Shown piece by piece: positions 6,271 through 7,394 of a stretch of DNA of 7,394 bases. The notes below the pieces were generated by a model. That model did not search any database. It was not told the DNA's origin and saw only the letters and a list, made by a program, of their open reading frames with translations. Every line of letters begins with the position of its first letter. Position 1 is the stretch's first letter. Source of the DNA: RGIG3009 sp964390295 (GTDB taxonomy: Bacteria; Bacillota; Clostridia; Oscillospirales; Acutalibacteraceae); the NCBI GenBank assembly GCA_964390295.1, contig CAYMHR010000051.1, positions 1-7,394 of the forward strand, read 5' to 3'. The translations under genes and the position numbers were made by a program.

Positions 6271-7181
6271 TTTGCTTCACTCCATTCGGCCGGTCTTTGT
6301 GCAATTTTATCGGTTGCACTCGGTTTCCAAATTTGCTGATAAATCGGTCGAGTAATCAAAGTATCGTTTTTCAAACGTTCAATTCGTTCCGTGCCGATCT
6401 CAACATAGTTTTGTTCGCGTTCTGTGCCATAAGCGCGACGATTATTTTTCAATGCCGCAACAAGAGAAGAACCAACACCTGCAAATGGGTCATAGACAAT
6501 ATCCGTTTCATCCGTCAAGGCAAGAACGCATCGTTCAGCCAATTCAACCGGAAACTGACAAGGATGTTCCACCTTTTCGGGATGATTGTTCTTTACGTTG
6601 GGGATTTCCCAAACAAGAGCATCCCAATCATCAATCAATCGATCAAGAGTCATCTCCCATACATCCTCCGGATTTTTTCCCTTTGGATTACCGCTGATTT
6701 GGCCCTTTTTCGCACCTTTGAAATATCGTTTTCCGGGATACTTCGACGGGATTCTTACGTCGTCAAGATTAAACGTATACTGATCGCTTTTGGTAAACCA
6801 AAGAATCGTTTCATACCGACCGCTAAATCGTTTTGAACAATGCAAGCCATGACCAAAGTGCCAAATAATACGATTTCGCAGATGTAAGCCCAATCGTTTA
6901 AAATACGGATAGAAATATACGTCGAGCGGATAAACCTCGCCGTTATCTACAAAATTACCCGTTTGCCAACAAAGGCTACCGTCTTCAGAAAGAATCCGTA
7001 CAAATTCAGTAAGCATCGGTTCGATATTCTTAATGTATTCTTCGATGCTGGTTTTAGTTTCATACGCCTTGCCAATGTTATAAGGCGGCGATGTAATAAT
7101 CAATTTAACAGAATCCGAAGGCAAAGTTTTACAAAAACTCAAAGCGTCTTTGCACTCATATCGGTAATCGAGTAACTCCAA
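6267..7181 (-). CDS. Beta-class DNA methyltransferase of the type II system (probably N4-cytosine)
   Basis: 304-residue S-adenosylmethionine-dependent DNA methyltransferase that should protect the sites cut by the partner nuclease. The catalytic motif IV TSPPYN is at residues 30-35. The AdoMet-binding motif I, DPFAGVGSS, is at 231-239, followed by YGTERE. Motif IV before motif I is the beta-class order (N6_N4_Mtase family). A Ser rather than Asp/Asn before PPY is typical of N4-cytosine enzymes, and methylases of BglII- and BamHI-type systems are of that kind, so m4C is likely but not proved. The start is TTG at 7181-7179, supported by AGGGGGGAG just upstream and by the MELLDYRYECKDAL opening. 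It is the first gene of a two-gene operon and its stop codon overlaps the nuclease ATG. Base composition is AT-richer than the left part of the window, suggesting transfer. All expected motifs are intact. Confidence 0.93.
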   Translation of the reverse strand: MELLDYRYECKDALSFCKTLPSDSVKLIITSPPYNIGKAYETKTSIEEYIKNIEPMLTEFVRILSEDGSLCWQTGNFVDNGEVYPLDVYFYPYFKRLGLHLRNRIIWHFGHGLHCSKRFSGRYETILWFTKSDQYTFNLDDVRIPSKYPGKRYFKGAKKGQISGNPKGKNPEDVWEMTLDRLIDDWDALVWEIPNVKNNHPEKVEHPCQFPVELAERCVLALTDETDIVYDPFAGVGSSLVAALKNNRRAYGTEREQNYVEIGTERIERLKNDTLITRPIYQQIWKPSATDKIAQRPAEWSEAK

Positions 7182-7186
7182 CCTTG

Positions 7187-7195
7187 CTCCCCCCT
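7187..7195 (-). promoter_or_regulatory. Ribosome binding site of the methyltransferase
   Basis: AGGGGGGAG on the minus strand, ending 5 bases before the TTG codon at 7181. It supports the TTG start. Confidence 0.7.
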
Positions 7196-7217
7196 ATTAA
7201 AATAACAACCACTGTAT

Positions 7218-7246
7218 AGTATATCATGAATCCATCAACCGTTCAA
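7218..7246 (-). promoter_or_regulatory. Promoter of the restriction-modification operon
   Basis: On the minus strand TTGAAC (7241-7246), a 17-base spacer and TATACT (7218-7223). The start would fall near 7211, about 30 bases before the TTG. No C-box repeat or controller-protein gene is seen, so expression may be constitutive or controlled by the methyltransferase itself (inference). Confidence 0.8.
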
Positions 7247-7314
7247 GCCAAAAACATTCCGTTTATCGAAAAAAGAATGAGGGTTTCACCAATTAACGGT
7301 CGGAAAGCAAAAAT

Positions 7315-7352
7315 AGAAAAGCCCCGAAGCCGATTGGCTTCAAGGCTTTTCG
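7315..7352 (-). terminator. Terminator after the tRNA gene
   Basis: Minus-strand hairpin: GAAAAGCC (outer, 7344-7351 with 7316-7323), a 2-by-2 internal loop, then GAAGCC paired with GGCTTC around a 4-base loop. It is followed by TATTTTT. It begins directly after the CCA of the tRNA and separates it from the restriction-modification operon. Confidence 0.85.
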
Positions 7353-7394
7353 TGGCGCGCCCGAAGGGACTCGAACCCCTGACCTCTTGATTCG
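7353..7394 (-). tRNA. tRNA-Arg (partial, 5' half beyond the right edge)
   Basis: Minus-strand 3' portion: a T-arm with AGGGG, loop TTCGAGT and CCCTT, then acceptor strand CGGGCGC, discriminator G and an encoded CCA at 7355-7353. Counting back from the T-stem with a 5-base variable loop and 5-base anticodon stem (TCAAG), the last two bases inside the window fall at anticodon positions 35-36 and read CG. An NCG anticodon decodes CGN, hence arginine. The wobble base and the 5' half are outside the window, so the isoacceptor is not determined. Confidence 0.85.

Noticed and set aside
7353..7394. The tRNA 3' end as an attachment site for an integrated island
   Set aside because: I found no direct repeat of the tRNA 3' end near the other border (5500-5650) and no integrase gene.

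Overview
The window looks like a chromosomal segment from a moderately GC-rich Firmicute, probably a Clostridia-class anaerobe. The evidence is the SRP RNA gene directly upstream of dnaX, AGGAGG-type ribosome binding sites, TTG starts, Firmicute-style promoters and the Fe-S-type amidophosphoribosyltransferase fold. The species cannot be named from the sequence. No integrase, transposase, CRISPR array or rRNA was found.

Layout, left to right. (1) 1-1244, minus: 5' two-thirds of dnaX, the clamp-loader ATPase of DNA polymerase III, running off the left edge. (2) About 1271-1425, minus: a small-type SRP RNA gene with its own promoter, just upstream of dnaX. (3) 1488-2486, minus: an ApbE-type FAD:protein FMN transferase lipoprotein. 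(4) 2639-3931, plus, divergent from apbE: an O-antigen ligase/polymerase-like membrane protein with a clear sigma-A promoter, ending in a strong hairpin terminator. (5) 3985-5388, minus, convergent: an amidophosphoribosyltransferase (PurF) homologue. It keeps the phosphoribosyltransferase and Fe-S cysteine motifs but has Gly where the glutaminase nucleophile Cys should be, and has lost several other glutaminase residues. (6) About 5565-7246, minus: a self-contained, AT-richer two-gene restriction-modification cassette with promoter, TTG-started beta-class DNA methyltransferase, overlapping BstYI/BglII-family endonuclease gene and terminator. The endonuclease gene carries a one-base frameshift immediately before its catalytic Glu codon. 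(7) 7316-7394, minus: the 3' half of a tRNA-Arg gene and its terminator.

How the parts fit: dnaX with the SRP RNA, the ApbE gene, the O-antigen-ligase-like gene and the PurF homologue look like ordinary resident chromosome (a sampled line at 4501-4560 is about 67% GC). The restriction-modification cassette is distinctly AT-richer (a sampled line at 6901-6960 is 40% GC) and sits between a tRNA gene and the PurF homologue, which suggests horizontal acquisition. As sequenced, the methyltransferase is intact and the nuclease is broken, so the cassette would act as a solitary methylase unless the frameshift is an error or is bypassed. The two points most worth a second look are this frameshift and the apparently glutaminase-dead PurF homologue.
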